NCBI RefSeq assembly: GCF_017744675.1
Contig: NZ_JAGIAV010000004.1
Coordinates: 1,181,033-1,245,032 of the forward strand
From: Flavobacterium sp.
Lineage (GTDB): Bacteria > Bacteroidota > Bacteroidia > Flavobacteriales > Flavobacteriaceae
Length of the DNA: 64,000 nt
Direction: 5' to 3'
Shown here: one piece after another, positions 49,369 to 57,893 of the stretch
How the letters are laid out: every line of letters starts with the position of its first letter
Position numbering within the stretch: the first letter of the stretch is position 1
Notes under the pieces: generated by a model
The model's database searches: none
What the model was told of the DNA's origin: nothing
The model's input: only the letters and a program-made list of their open reading frames with translations
Program-made: the position numbers and the translations under genes

Positions 49369-50178
49369 TTAGTAATCCCATTGTCTCATTTTATTAAGTT
49401 CTTCTTGTGCTTTGATTTCTTCGGCTGGAATAACTTTTAAAAATGAAGGGTGCTGTTCTATTGCGTATTCTACTTTTTCAACGATTTGTTCGATTGTGTC
49501 GTTTTCATAATCAATATCGAGCGGTTCTTTGATGATGAAAGATTGCAGGATTCCTTTTTTCTTCATTCGAAGACCTTTTTTATCGAATGATCTTCTGAAA
49601 CCATCAATTACAATAGGAATAACGATTGGTTTGTGCTGCTTGATAATATGTGCAGTTCCTTTACGAACTGGTTTAAACGATTTTGTAGTTCCTTGCGGAA
49701 AAGTAATAACCCAACCGTCTTCAAGTGCTATTCTGATGTTTTCGGTATCGTTAGGGTTTACTTCTCGTTTTTCTGTTACATCAACACCTTTCGCACGCCA
49801 AGTTCTTTCGACGGTAATTGCACCTACATAAGCTAAAATTCTTGGCAATAAACCCGCTTGCATCGTCTCTTTAGCAGCAACATAATAGATATTCATCTTT
49901 GGCTGCCACAAATAACCAATATTCTTAATTGTGTCCTGACGTCCTGATAAACTGGCATTAAAGACATGAAACATCGCTACAACGTCTGCAAAATAAGTCT
50001 GGTGATTGGAAATAAACAAAACATTAGTATCTGGAAGTGTTTTAATAATTTCAGATCCTTCAATCTGCAATTCATTAAAACCTCTATATCGCTTATGAGT
50101 CATCGCACCTAGAACTCGGATTAACCATTTCTTGATGAATAATATATGCCCAAAAGGATTTCGTTTAAACAATCCCAT
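49369..50178 (-). CDS. 1-acyl-sn-glycerol-3-phosphate acyltransferase
   Basis: A 269-residue membrane-associated acyltransferase of phospholipid synthesis (PlsC family), converting lysophosphatidic acid to phosphatidic acid. The acceptor/catalytic motif NHQTYFAD (His59, Asp65) is the H-x4-D site. The second motif reads FPQGTTKS instead of the usual FPEGTRS. Further conserved parts: PIVIPIVIDGFRRSF and a basic C-terminal region. Promoter -33 TTG / -7 TATGTTTG at 50211-50240 on the reverse strand. Confidence 0.88.
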   Translation of the reverse strand: MGLFKRNPFGHILFIKKWLIRVLGAMTHKRYRGFNELQIEGSEIIKTLPDTNVLFISNHQTYFADVVAMFHVFNASLSGRQDTIKNIGYLWQPKMNIYYVAAKETMQAGLLPRILAYVGAITVERTWRAKGVDVTEKREVNPNDTENIRIALEDGWVITFPQGTTKSFKPVRKGTAHIIKQHKPIVIPIVIDGFRRSFDKKGLRMKKKGILQSFIIKEPLDIDYENDTIEQIVEKVEYAIEQHPSFLKVIPAEEIKAQEELNKMRQWDY

Positions 50179-50210
50179 AACTAATCTATCTTAATTTTTT
50201 TGTTAGGTCG

Positions 50211-50240
50211 CAAACATACAAAAATTATTCTTTTAGCAAC
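50211..50240 (-). promoter_or_regulatory. Promoter of the acyltransferase gene
   Basis: On the reverse strand TTG (50238-50240), a 19-bp spacer and TATGTTTG (50211-50218) match the flavobacterial consensus. Confidence 0.7.
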
Positions 50241-50311
50241 ACTATAAAACAATTTCTCGAATTAACAGTTATCCAAATGAATATCAAATCATTAAATAAA
50301 CTTTATTAAAT

Positions 50312-50962
50312 TTATTTTGCAATAGCAGTGTTTAAAACATCTCGCAATTCACTCAAAATCATTGCTGTGGCTCCCCAAACAACATGGTTTTGAATATTAA
50401 AGGCAGGAACTAAAACATTTGCTCCGTAAGAAGTTGATAATCTGGCTTCGATAATAATATCGTCATTTAAAAAAACAGACAAAGGCAGTTCAATAATTCC
50501 GGCTACTTCTCGGATATCAGGATAAAAAGAAAGTTCTTCTGTTGCAATTCCTAAAAAAGGATGCACTAAAAAGTTACTTGGCGGAATATACATAGGAGAG
50601 AAATGTTTAACAATATCAATCTTATCTCTTGGAATTCCTACCTCTTCGTGGGTTTCTCTAAGTGCTGTGGTTTCAAAATTTAAATCTTCCTTTTCATACT
50701 TTCCTCCTGGAAATGCAATCTGAGCCGAATGAACTCCATCATAAGCATTTCTAACAATCAAAACCAAATGTGTTTTTTCCTGTTTTGGATAAAACAGCAT
50801 CATTACGCCTGCCATTCTAGCGTTTAGCGCATCAATATCAAGATTTTTTAATCCCTCCACACGCTCTTTTGGAGCCATTTTTAAGTGTGATGTCACTGCT
50901 GGCAATTCTATCGGAATTATATTGGGAACATATTTCAAAAAGTCTTGAAAATTCATAATCAA
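50312..50962 (-). CDS. NUDIX hydrolase, CoA pyrophosphatase type
   Basis: A 216-residue NUDIX enzyme (Met3 is an alternative start). The NUDIX box reads GGKYEKEDLNFETTALRETH then EEVGI (about 86-110), fitting G-x5-E-x7-RE-x2-EE-x-G. The preceding LVLIVRNAYDGVHSAQIAFPGG is typical of the CoA-pyrophosphatase (NudL/YeaB) branch, as is the following PMYIPPSNFLVHPFLG. It probably hydrolyses CoA or related thiol diphosphates; the alternative is a general NUDIX housekeeping role. It is divergent from the DUF4268 gene. Confidence 0.88.
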   Translation of the reverse strand: MIMNFQDFLKYVPNIIPIELPAVTSHLKMAPKERVEGLKNLDIDALNARMAGVMMLFYPKQEKTHLVLIVRNAYDGVHSAQIAFPGGKYEKEDLNFETTALRETHEEVGIPRDKIDIVKHFSPMYIPPSNFLVHPFLGIATEELSFYPDIREVAGIIELPLSVFLNDDIIIEARLSTSYGANVLVPAFNIQNHVVWGATAMILSELRDVLNTAIAK

Positions 50963-51048
50963 AGCTTATTTTTGTACTTTCAAATAAAACATAAATATAC
51001 TTCAGAAAACGCAGTACCGCAAGTTTTCTAATCTTAAAGCCTAAAAAA

Positions 51049-51486
51049 ATGTACAGCAGAGAAGAATCGCAAAGAATAAAAAGAGAATTTTGGGTAGCAT
51101 TTGCCGAAAAATATCCTCGTAAATGGGTGCTTTACGATACGAAGATTAAAGATTTTTCTTTTAAATTTTATGTTGACAATAAAAAAGCGCAGGTCTTAAT
51201 TGATATTGAACAAAGAAGTGACGAGAAACGCTACGCTTACTTCGAAAAATTGGAAGCTTTAAAAAATATTTTGGAAGAAGAATTTATCAAAGATTTAGTT
51301 TTTGAGAAAAATTATACGCTAGAAAGTGGTAAAAACATCAGTAGAATTTGGGTTGAAAAATCGGGTGTAGGTTTCAGCAATAGAAATACTTGGGATACTA
51401 TTTTTGATTTTTTCAACGAAAATATGCACGCTCTAGAAATGTTCTATTTAGAATATGATGAGTTTATTAAGGATGTGGAGAATTGA
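51049..51486 (+). CDS. DUF4268 domain protein
   Basis: A 145-residue soluble protein of the DUF4268 family: SREESQRIKREFWVAFAEKY, FSFKFYVDNKKAQVLIDIEQ, YAYFEKLEALKNILEEEF and ISRIWVEKSGVGFSNRNTWD. Function unknown; the fold may be restriction-endonuclease-like in other members, which I cannot verify here. Its stop codon overlaps the first (degenerate) unit of an 8-bp array. Confidence 0.8.
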   Translation: MYSREESQRIKREFWVAFAEKYPRKWVLYDTKIKDFSFKFYVDNKKAQVLIDIEQRSDEKRYAYFEKLEALKNILEEEFIKDLVFEKNYTLESGKNISRIWVEKSGVGFSNRNTWDTIFDFFNENMHALEMFYLEYDEFIKDVEN

Positions 51487-51490
51487 GGCT

Positions 51491-51652
51491 CTGAGGTTCT
51501 GAGATGCTAAGGTACTGAGATCCTAAGACCCTAAGCTTCTTCTCTTTGAGTTTATATAGCAAACCCGACAGGTTTTAAAAACCTGTCGGGTTTATTAATT
51601 CAAGTTCTAAAAAAACTTAGCATCTCAGCATCTTAGAAACTTAGTATCTTAA
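51491..51652. repeat. Inverted 8-bp arrays flanking a terminator hairpin
   Basis: Left arm: cores CTGAG, CTGAG, CTAAG, CTGAG, CTAAG, CTAAG at 51491, 51499, 51507, 51515, 51523, 51531. Right arm: CTTAG, CTCAG, CTTAG, CTTAG, CTTAA at 51616, 51624, 51632, 51640, 51648. All steps are exactly 8 bp. Between them lies the 16-bp hairpin at 51561-51593. The layout is the same as at 342-480, even though the neighbouring genes are unrelated. Confidence 0.88.
51561..51593. terminator. 16-bp palindromic terminator
   Basis: AAACCCGACAGGTTTT (51561-51576) and AAAACCTGTCGGGTTT (51578-51593) are perfect inverse complements, separated by one A so the true loop opens by a few bases. This stem sequence is one I recall as a common intergenic element in Bacteroidota. 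It lies between convergent genes, centred within the octamer arms. Confidence 0.85.
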
Positions 51653-52063
51653 CTACACCGTAATAATATTATACACAATAATATGATCGTCGTAATTGAT
51701 ATAAAGCTGTTTGCGGTAGTCTTGTTTTTTACGGGTAATGATGGATAGTTTGCATTCTTTTCCATCATTGTCTTTACACATAAAAGAATATACAATATCG
51801 GTATCGTTTTCTTCTCTTTCGATGTAATTTAAAATATTATAAAGCTGGATTTCCTGAGAGTAAACTACAATTCTATGTTTATTGGTATCTAAAACAACTG
51901 AAAGATTTACTAAATCTAGATTGGACCATTCGCCCCATTTCCCTCTTTCGTTTTTTTCTAGAACGCTAAAACCTGAAGTTTTAAAATGATATGACTGACT
52001 TTGAACCTGTTGAAATCCAAACCCTAAAAAAAGTAATAGTATATATATGCGTATAGAATTCAT
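51653..52063 (-). CDS. Exported protein of unknown function
   Basis: A 136-residue protein with signal peptide MNSIRIYILLLFLGFGFQQVQSQ and a short beta-rich mature part: YHFKTSGFSVLEKNERGKWG, WSNLDLVNLSVVLDTNKHRIVV, IQLYNILNYIEREEND and KQLYINYDDHIIVYNII. It starts 20 bp after the flavin oxidoreductase gene, so it is the last gene of that operon. I do not recognise a family. Confidence 0.65.
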   Translation of the reverse strand: MNSIRIYILLLFLGFGFQQVQSQSYHFKTSGFSVLEKNERGKWGEWSNLDLVNLSVVLDTNKHRIVVYSQEIQLYNILNYIEREENDTDIVYSFMCKDNDGKECKLSIITRKKQDYRKQLYINYDDHIIVYNIITV

Positions 52064-52083
52064 AAATTATTTCTTGCAGTCAA

Positions 52084-53028
52084 TTAAAACTCAAATGTAG
52101 TCTTTTCTTTGGATGCGACTTCAAATTCGGCTATCATTTGTTGAATAATTTCTTCAACAGGTAAGATCTCATGAATCAGTCCTGCGACTTGCCCAATCTC
52201 CAATTCTCCCTCATCCAAATCTCCTTCAAACATTCCTTTTTTGGCTCTTGCTCTTCCTAAAAGCTGAACCAATTCTTCTTTCGATGGACATTTTTGATAC
52301 AAATCCTGAACATCCTGATAGAATTTGTTTTTCACCAATCTTACAGGAGCCAATTCTTTCAAAGTCAGCTGCGTACCTCCTTCTAAAGTATTAACTATCG
52401 TATCCTTAAAATTATTGTGTGCCGAAGATTCTACAGATGCAGCAAAACGGCTCCCAACCTGAACACCATCTGCTCCTAAGACCATTGCTGCAAGCATTCC
52501 TCTTCCTGTTGCAATTCCGCCAGCTGCGATTAAAGGAATTTGTATTTTCTCCCTCACCATCGGAATCAATGTCAATGTTGTAGTTTCTTCACGTCCGTTG
52601 TGTCCGCCTGCTTCAAAACCTTCCGCTACAACGGCATCAACTCCAACATCTTGCGCTTTTAGAGCAAAAACACTGCTGCTTACTACGTGGACAACGGTAA
52701 TACCTTTTTCTTTCAAAAAAGAAGTCCACGTTTTCGGATTTCCAGCCGAAGTAAAAACGATTTTTACACCTTCATCGACCACAATATTCATGATTTCCTC
52801 AATGTTAGGATACAACATCGGAATATTAACACCAAAAGGCTTATCGGTTGCTTTTTTACATTTCTGAATATGTTCTCTTAAAACCTCTGGATACATAGAA
52901 CCTGCTCCGATAAGTCCTAAACCTCCGGCATTGCTTACTGCCGAAGCCAATTTATAACCACTGTTCCAAATCATTCCGCCTTGAATGATTGGGTATTTTA
53001 TATTGAAAAGCTGGGTGATTTTATTCAT
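52084..53028 (-). CDS. Nitronate monooxygenase / FabK-like flavin oxidoreductase
   Basis: A 314-residue TIM-barrel FMN enzyme of the nitronate monooxygenase family (also containing enoyl-ACP reductase II). Signatures: YPIIQGGMIWNSGYKLASAVSNAGGLGLIGAGS (N-terminal FMN loop, given in part), VNIPMLYP, GVDAVVAEGFEAGGHNGREE (catalytic His in GGH) and LIAAGGIATGRGMLAAMVLGADGVQVGSRF (phosphate loop). The GFEAGGH motif is shared by both nitronate-oxidising and FabK enzymes, so the substrate is open. It starts 5 bp after the subtilase stop. Confidence 0.87.
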   Translation of the reverse strand: MNKITQLFNIKYPIIQGGMIWNSGYKLASAVSNAGGLGLIGAGSMYPEVLREHIQKCKKATDKPFGVNIPMLYPNIEEIMNIVVDEGVKIVFTSAGNPKTWTSFLKEKGITVVHVVSSSVFALKAQDVGVDAVVAEGFEAGGHNGREETTTLTLIPMVREKIQIPLIAAGGIATGRGMLAAMVLGADGVQVGSRFAASVESSAHNNFKDTIVNTLEGGTQLTLKELAPVRLVKNKFYQDVQDLYQKCPSKEELVQLLGRARAKKGMFEGDLDEGELEIGQVAGLIHEILPVEEIIQQMIAEFEVASKEKTTFEF

Positions 53029-53033
53029 TAAAA

Positions 53034-54641
53034 TTATTGCTTGATGATCTTCCCTGTTTTATGCAGATTATCGGCATCAAAACTATAAATATACAGTCCG
53101 CTTTGCAGAGATTGTAAGGAAAGAACTGGATTTGAATTATTGATTTTTTCTTCGATTAATTTTTGCCCTAAAATAGAATAAATAGTTACCGATACTGTAT
53201 TATTTTCATTTAAAAAAGAAAAAGAAACCTCATTTTTAACTGGATTTGGATATACAGAAAACGAAGCTTCTGCAATAAAGCTGTCGACGCTTAATGCTGT
53301 ACCAAAATTCGGAATCCCATATCCGTAATTATTATCTGGATTAGTATATCTATCGGCAGAAGCCAAAATCATTTGTCTGATTTGCTTATTTGTTTTCGTT
53401 GGAAAAGCCTGCCATAAAGAAGCAGCCATTCCCGCCATTATCGGACACGAAAAAGAAGTTCCGCTTGCAGTTACAATATTTCCATTCGGATCAGAAACTA
53501 CTGCTGCAGCTCCCTGCGCCATAACATCTGGTTTTATTCTGCCATCATAACTTGGTCCAATTGAACTAGAGCTCGCTTTTACTTTAGCTGCAGTAACAGA
53601 ACCAATAGCTAAAACAGAGACAGCATCAGCCGGAGCTCCAATATGTTTTTCTACTTGTGTACCTTCATTTCCTGCTGAAGCTAAAACCAAAATTCCTTTA
53701 CTGAAAGCATTTTCAGCGCCACGAGAAATAAAAGTAGTAACTCCATTCATATCACTATAAGTGTGATTATACCTAGCTTCATCACGATCAAGAAAATACC
53801 CGAGAGAAGTCGTGATAATATCGACACCCAAAGCGTCAGCTTTCTCCGCTGCTTCAACCCAAAGCGATTCTTCAAGCGGATTTTCTTGAGCATCAATTTC
53901 AGTAATAAAAAGATAATATGAAGCATTTGGAGCCGTTCCTATCAAAGCATTTTCTTTGTAACCGCCCATTGTAGAGAGCACTTTTGTTCCGTGGTCGCCT
54001 CCTGCGTAGAAATTAGCATTTCGAGTAGTGTAATCGTAACCTCCCAGAATTTTATTATTATTTCGAAGATTTTCAAACGGCTGAGCAGTATTAACTCCCG
54101 GAAATCCAGCATCTAAAACAGCAATAACTTTACCTTCTCCTGTATAATTCTGCTGATGTAAAACCTGCCCATTCAACATCTGAATTTGATTGGCTGAATT
54201 ACCGTAAGCATAATCAATAGCGGTTTGTGATTGCTTTTTTGTCTGATTGATTGCAGTTTCAGAAACTTTTTTCCCTGTAGTGTTTAAAGTTCTATCTGCA
54301 AATTCTACTTTTTGAACGAACGCTAAAGACTTTAAAGCATTAATATTAGCCTGACTTCCTTGAATATGCAGTGCATTCAGCCATTTTGATTGCGCTTTTA
54401 CCGTAATTCCCGTACTTGTCGTAATTTGATTTACATACGAAGTTTCTAATGGGGCATCTGTAATATCCAAAGCGATATTTTGGTTCGTTCTTCGATCCAG
54501 AGCTCTTTGCGAAAGCTCGGTTAACGGATTATCATAAAAAGCCTGCGCATTAGGTTTTCCGTTAAAATAAACCCATGCATCTTCTTGTGCAAATACCGTA
54601 AACGAAAGAAGTAATAAAAGAAAAGTAAAGTTATATCTCAT
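53034..54641 (-). CDS. Subtilisin-like S8 serine peptidase with T9SS sorting domain
   Basis: A 535-residue secreted peptidase. Signal peptide MRYNFTFLLLLLSFTVFAQ, propeptide-like region (about 20-160), then the S8 domain with Asp177 (IAVLDAGFPG), His217 (GGDHGTKVLS), Asn325 (ASAGNEG) and Ser396 (SGTSFSCPIMAG). The C-terminus FSVYPNPVKNEVSFSF ... KTGKIIKQ is a type A type IX secretion sorting signal, so it is sent across the outer membrane by T9SS. The T9SS machinery itself is not in the window. It lies between mnmA (44 bp upstream) and a flavin oxidoreductase (5 bp downstream). Confidence 0.93.
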   Translation of the reverse strand: MRYNFTFLLLLLSFTVFAQEDAWVYFNGKPNAQAFYDNPLTELSQRALDRRTNQNIALDITDAPLETSYVNQITTSTGITVKAQSKWLNALHIQGSQANINALKSLAFVQKVEFADRTLNTTGKKVSETAINQTKKQSQTAIDYAYGNSANQIQMLNGQVLHQQNYTGEGKVIAVLDAGFPGVNTAQPFENLRNNNKILGGYDYTTRNANFYAGGDHGTKVLSTMGGYKENALIGTAPNASYYLFITEIDAQENPLEESLWVEAAEKADALGVDIITTSLGYFLDRDEARYNHTYSDMNGVTTFISRGAENAFSKGILVLASAGNEGTQVEKHIGAPADAVSVLAIGSVTAAKVKASSSSIGPSYDGRIKPDVMAQGAAAVVSDPNGNIVTASGTSFSCPIMAGMAASLWQAFPTKTNKQIRQMILASADRYTNPDNNYGYGIPNFGTALSVDSFIAEASFSVYPNPVKNEVSFSFLNENNTVSVTIYSILGQKLIEEKINNSNPVLSLQSLQSGLYIYSFDADNLHKTGKIIKQ

Positions 54642-54685
54642 CCATTTATACCTTTAAGGGATTTAGTCCCAAATAAAGTATAAAG

Positions 54686-55873
54686 CTAAGAAATTACTCC
54701 CGAACCAACTAATTCATTTTCTAAATACCAAGCAACAAATTGTCCTTCTGTAATAGCAGACTGCGGCTCTTCAAACTCTACATACATTCCGTCTTCAAAT
54801 TGATACAAAATGGCTTTTTGCAAAGGCTGACGGTAACGAATTCTTGCCATTACTTCCATTTTTTCTCCTGCTTTCAGCGTCATATCTTCTCTAATCCAGT
54901 GTACTTCAGATTTTCCAACAAAAAGTGCTTTTTTAAACAAACCTGGGTGTTGGCTTGACAAACCTGTGTAAATAGTATTCGTTTCAACATCAGTTGCAAT
55001 TACAAATAAAGGATCTGTTGTTCCTCCCACATTTAAACCTTTTCTTTGTCCAACGGTAAAATAATGGGCTCCTTGATGTTTTCCAACCACTTTTCCCATT
55101 GTTGGGATATAATCTAATTTTCGAGATTCTAGTTTTAATCGCTCTTCCAAAGAAAGTCCGTTTGTGTTTTCAGTAACATAAATCGGATCGTTTTTATCAA
55201 CTTGAACAATTTTACCTTCCTTTGGCTGTAGTTTTTGCTGTAAAAATTCTGGAAGACGAACTTTTCCAATAAAACACAAACCTTGTGAATCTTTCTTCTC
55301 AGCTGTAACCAATTCCATTTCAGCAGCAATTTCGCGCACTTCTGGTTTGGTTAAAGCACCAATAGGAAACAATGCTTTAGATAATTGTTCTTGCGATAAT
55401 TGGCATAAGAAATACGATTGATCTTTATTATTGTCAACTCCGGCAATTAATTGATAAACTGGCTTTCCGTCAACTTCAATTTCGCTTTTTTGGCAATAAT
55501 GTCCCGTAGCCACATAATCTGCACCAAGACTTAAGGCAATTTTCATAAACACATCAAATTTGATTTCGCGGTTACAAAGCACGTCAGGATTTGGAGTTCT
55601 TCCTTTCTCGTATTCGTTGAACATATAATCAACAATTTTTTCTTTGTATTCTTCGCTCAAATCAACAGTTTGAAACGGTATACCCAATTTTTCAGCAACA
55701 AGCAAAGCATCGTTACTGTCTTCAAGCCAAGGACATTCGTTTGAGATAGTAACCGAATCATCGTGCCAATTCTTCATAAAAAGGCCAATTACTTCGTATC
55801 CTTGTTGTTGCAATAAATAAGCTGCAACACTAGAATCTACTCCACCTGAAAGTCCAACAACTACTCGTTTCAT
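54686..55873 (-). CDS. mnmA: tRNA 2-thiouridine(34) synthase MnmA
   Basis: A 395-residue tRNA-modifying enzyme that installs the 2-thio group on wobble uridine of Lys, Glu and Gln tRNAs. PP-loop VVGLSGGVDSSVA (near the N-terminus), catalytic Cys in DVLCNREIKFDVF, second Cys in DSQGLCFIGKV, tRNA-binding elements around GQRKGLNVGG and the C-terminal beta barrel QPLQKAILYQFEDGMYVEF. Length slightly above the bacterial average. A clear promoter at 55902-55935 makes it the first gene of the subtilase/oxidoreductase operon. Confidence 0.95.
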   Translation of the reverse strand: MKRVVVGLSGGVDSSVAAYLLQQQGYEVIGLFMKNWHDDSVTISNECPWLEDSNDALLVAEKLGIPFQTVDLSEEYKEKIVDYMFNEYEKGRTPNPDVLCNREIKFDVFMKIALSLGADYVATGHYCQKSEIEVDGKPVYQLIAGVDNNKDQSYFLCQLSQEQLSKALFPIGALTKPEVREIAAEMELVTAEKKDSQGLCFIGKVRLPEFLQQKLQPKEGKIVQVDKNDPIYVTENTNGLSLEERLKLESRKLDYIPTMGKVVGKHQGAHYFTVGQRKGLNVGGTTDPLFVIATDVETNTIYTGLSSQHPGLFKKALFVGKSEVHWIREDMTLKAGEKMEVMARIRYRQPLQKAILYQFEDGMYVEFEEPQSAITEGQFVAWYLENELVGSGVIS

Positions 55874-55901
55874 TTTGAAATGTTTAATTTTTTAAGGTTG
55901 C

Positions 55902-55935
55902 AAAGGTACACCAAATAATAGAAAATTTTACAAAG
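55902..55935 (-). promoter_or_regulatory. Promoter of mnmA
   Basis: On the reverse strand TTTG (55932-55935), 22-bp spacer, TACCTTTG (55902-55909); close match to the Bacteroidota consensus, 28 bp before the start codon. Confidence 0.75.
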
Positions 55936-56015
55936 GTTTGCATTACTTTAAGTAATCTCATAGTAGATAAAACTTATTGCTTTTTTAAGTACTTTTAATC
56001 AACCATTATTAAAGT

Positions 56016-57893
56016 ATGAAAAAATACGTTTATAGCCTGTTTTTCCTTCTTGCCCTAACTTCTCTTAGCGCACAGCGATTTACTGCATCTTTGCCAAATT
56101 ATGAAGCGTACAAGGAGTTTAGAGGAAAACCTTTGTCTGATAAATTTTCGAATATCGAATCGGTAAAAGTGATTTACGATCTCCGAAAACAAAAAATGTA
56201 TTATTTCAACAGCAGCGTTATTTTGCTTCATTTCGATTTTGTTGTCAATTATTTAGGCTACAGCCAAGATCTAGAAGTATTCAACAATGAAAACTATAGC
56301 GATACCGAAAAAAATCGAGATTTTCTTCTTGGAAATTTGAATCATATTAAAGGAACCGACAAATGGATTTTTGAACTCGCGGCATCCGATCATATGCCAC
56401 TTCCATTAATTGAGCGATTCTTCAATTTGGTTAAAAAATCCACTTTTATTGGAGAAAAACTAAAGTTCTATCTCAACAATCCAGAAATGATGAATTGGTA
56501 TCAGCGAAGGGAATTCAAAATTCCATGCGTCAAATCTGATTATATTTTTGGTGAATTAAAATATCAGGAAGTTGTGCGCGGTACTAACATTGGGATTCTG
56601 AAAAAATACAAAATCAAAGAATTAGAAACTGTAAAACCTAATTCTGACGAAATTATTATTTTGGATGGAACGCCGGATATTCTTCCGAATGTGCGAGGAA
56701 TTATTGTGAATGAACTCCAGACGCCATTGAGCCATTTGGTTCTTTTGGGAAAAAACAGAAAGATTCCGATTATGGCGTATACCGATATTGAAAAAGATAA
56801 CAATATCAAAAAACTGCTTTCTAAAAAAGTAGAACTAAAAATTCAGGTCGACACTTTTTTCATTAAAGAAACAACCAAGAAAATCCCAGTAAAATCGGAT
56901 GCTAAAAAGAAAAAACTAACAATTGACAATTCGGTAACTGAATTAGTAAGTTTATCCTCGATACCTAAAAAAGGAGTCAATTATATTGGTTCAAAAGCGC
57001 AGAACATGTCATATTTAATCGCAATTTCAAAAGAAATTCCGTTTCGTACTCCAGAAGATGCGCATGCTATTCCATTTTATTTTTATACCCAACACATTCA
57101 GAAAGCTTCTATTTCACCTTTAATTGCAGAGCTTTTAGCTTATCCCCACAAAGATTCAACGGTTTGGATTAACAAACAATTGAAAAAAATTAGAGAGGCT
57201 ATTAAAAAAGAAAATGTTGATCCAGCCTTGATCGCCAAACTCAACGAAGCTTTCAAAAATGCAAAATTCAAAAATTTCAGATTTCGTTCTTCTACCAATG
57301 CAGAAGATCTGGATGATTTCAATGGCGCGGGATTGTACGATTCTAAAACTGGAATTTTGGGAGACAGCATCAAAACTTTCGAAAAAGCAATCAAACAAGT
57401 TTGGGCAAGCGTTTGGAACGAAGCTTCGTACAATGAAAGAGAACTTTTTGGAATCGATCAGCAAAATATTGCAATGGGCGTTCTCGTGCATCGTTCTTTT
57501 CCAGATGAATTGGCCAATGGCGTAATTATCACTAAAAATCTTTTTAGAGAAAATTTTCCAGGCATTACAGTCAATGTTCAAAAAGGAGAAAATTCGGTTG
57601 TAAAACCAGAAAAAGGAGAAATCTGCGAACAATTTGTTGCCTATCATTTTAACGACGGAAAAGACGAAACCGATTTTGATATCGACTATACCTCCAATTC
57701 CAATTTGAACGATAACGAACCGTTATTGACCCGAAAAGAAATGAGCAATTTGTATGATGTCAGTAAAAAAATTGAAAGCAAGATGTATCGCTATTGGCGC
57801 AAAAATCAATTTCACCCTGTAGATATTGAGTTTAAAATTGTGGGCGAAAAAAGAGATTTATATATTAAACAAGTTCGTCCGTTTAACGATTAA
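56016..57893 (+). CDS. Exported phosphohistidine/ATP-grasp dikinase-like protein
   Basis: A 625-residue protein with signal peptide MKKYVYSLFFLLALTSLSAQ. Residues about 21-205 are unrecognised. About 210-256 resembles a PEP-utiliser swivelling domain: NVRGIIVNELQTPLSHLVLL then GKNRKIPIMAY, keeping the phospho-accepting His240 (compare T-x-x-SH in PPDK-type domains). About 320-625 is a PPDK-type ATP-grasp: GSKAQNMSYL, FRFRSSTNAEDLDDF (Arg424, Glu430, Asp431), VWASVWNEASYNER, MGVLVHRSF and DIEFKI ... LYIKQVRPF. His domain before ATP-grasp is the order of glucan water dikinases. An exported ATP-using dikinase is unexpected. It is convergent with DUF4956, with overlapping stops. Confidence 0.8.
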   Translation: MKKYVYSLFFLLALTSLSAQRFTASLPNYEAYKEFRGKPLSDKFSNIESVKVIYDLRKQKMYYFNSSVILLHFDFVVNYLGYSQDLEVFNNENYSDTEKNRDFLLGNLNHIKGTDKWIFELAASDHMPLPLIERFFNLVKKSTFIGEKLKFYLNNPEMMNWYQRREFKIPCVKSDYIFGELKYQEVVRGTNIGILKKYKIKELETVKPNSDEIIILDGTPDILPNVRGIIVNELQTPLSHLVLLGKNRKIPIMAYTDIEKDNNIKKLLSKKVELKIQVDTFFIKETTKKIPVKSDAKKKKLTIDNSVTELVSLSSIPKKGVNYIGSKAQNMSYLIAISKEIPFRTPEDAHAIPFYFYTQHIQKASISPLIAELLAYPHKDSTVWINKQLKKIREAIKKENVDPALIAKLNEAFKNAKFKNFRFRSSTNAEDLDDFNGAGLYDSKTGILGDSIKTFEKAIKQVWASVWNEASYNERELFGIDQQNIAMGVLVHRSFPDELANGVIITKNLFRENFPGITVNVQKGENSVVKPEKGEICEQFVAYHFNDGKDETDFDIDYTSNSNLNDNEPLLTRKEMSNLYDVSKKIESKMYRYWRKNQFHPVDIEFKIVGEKRDLYIKQVRPFND

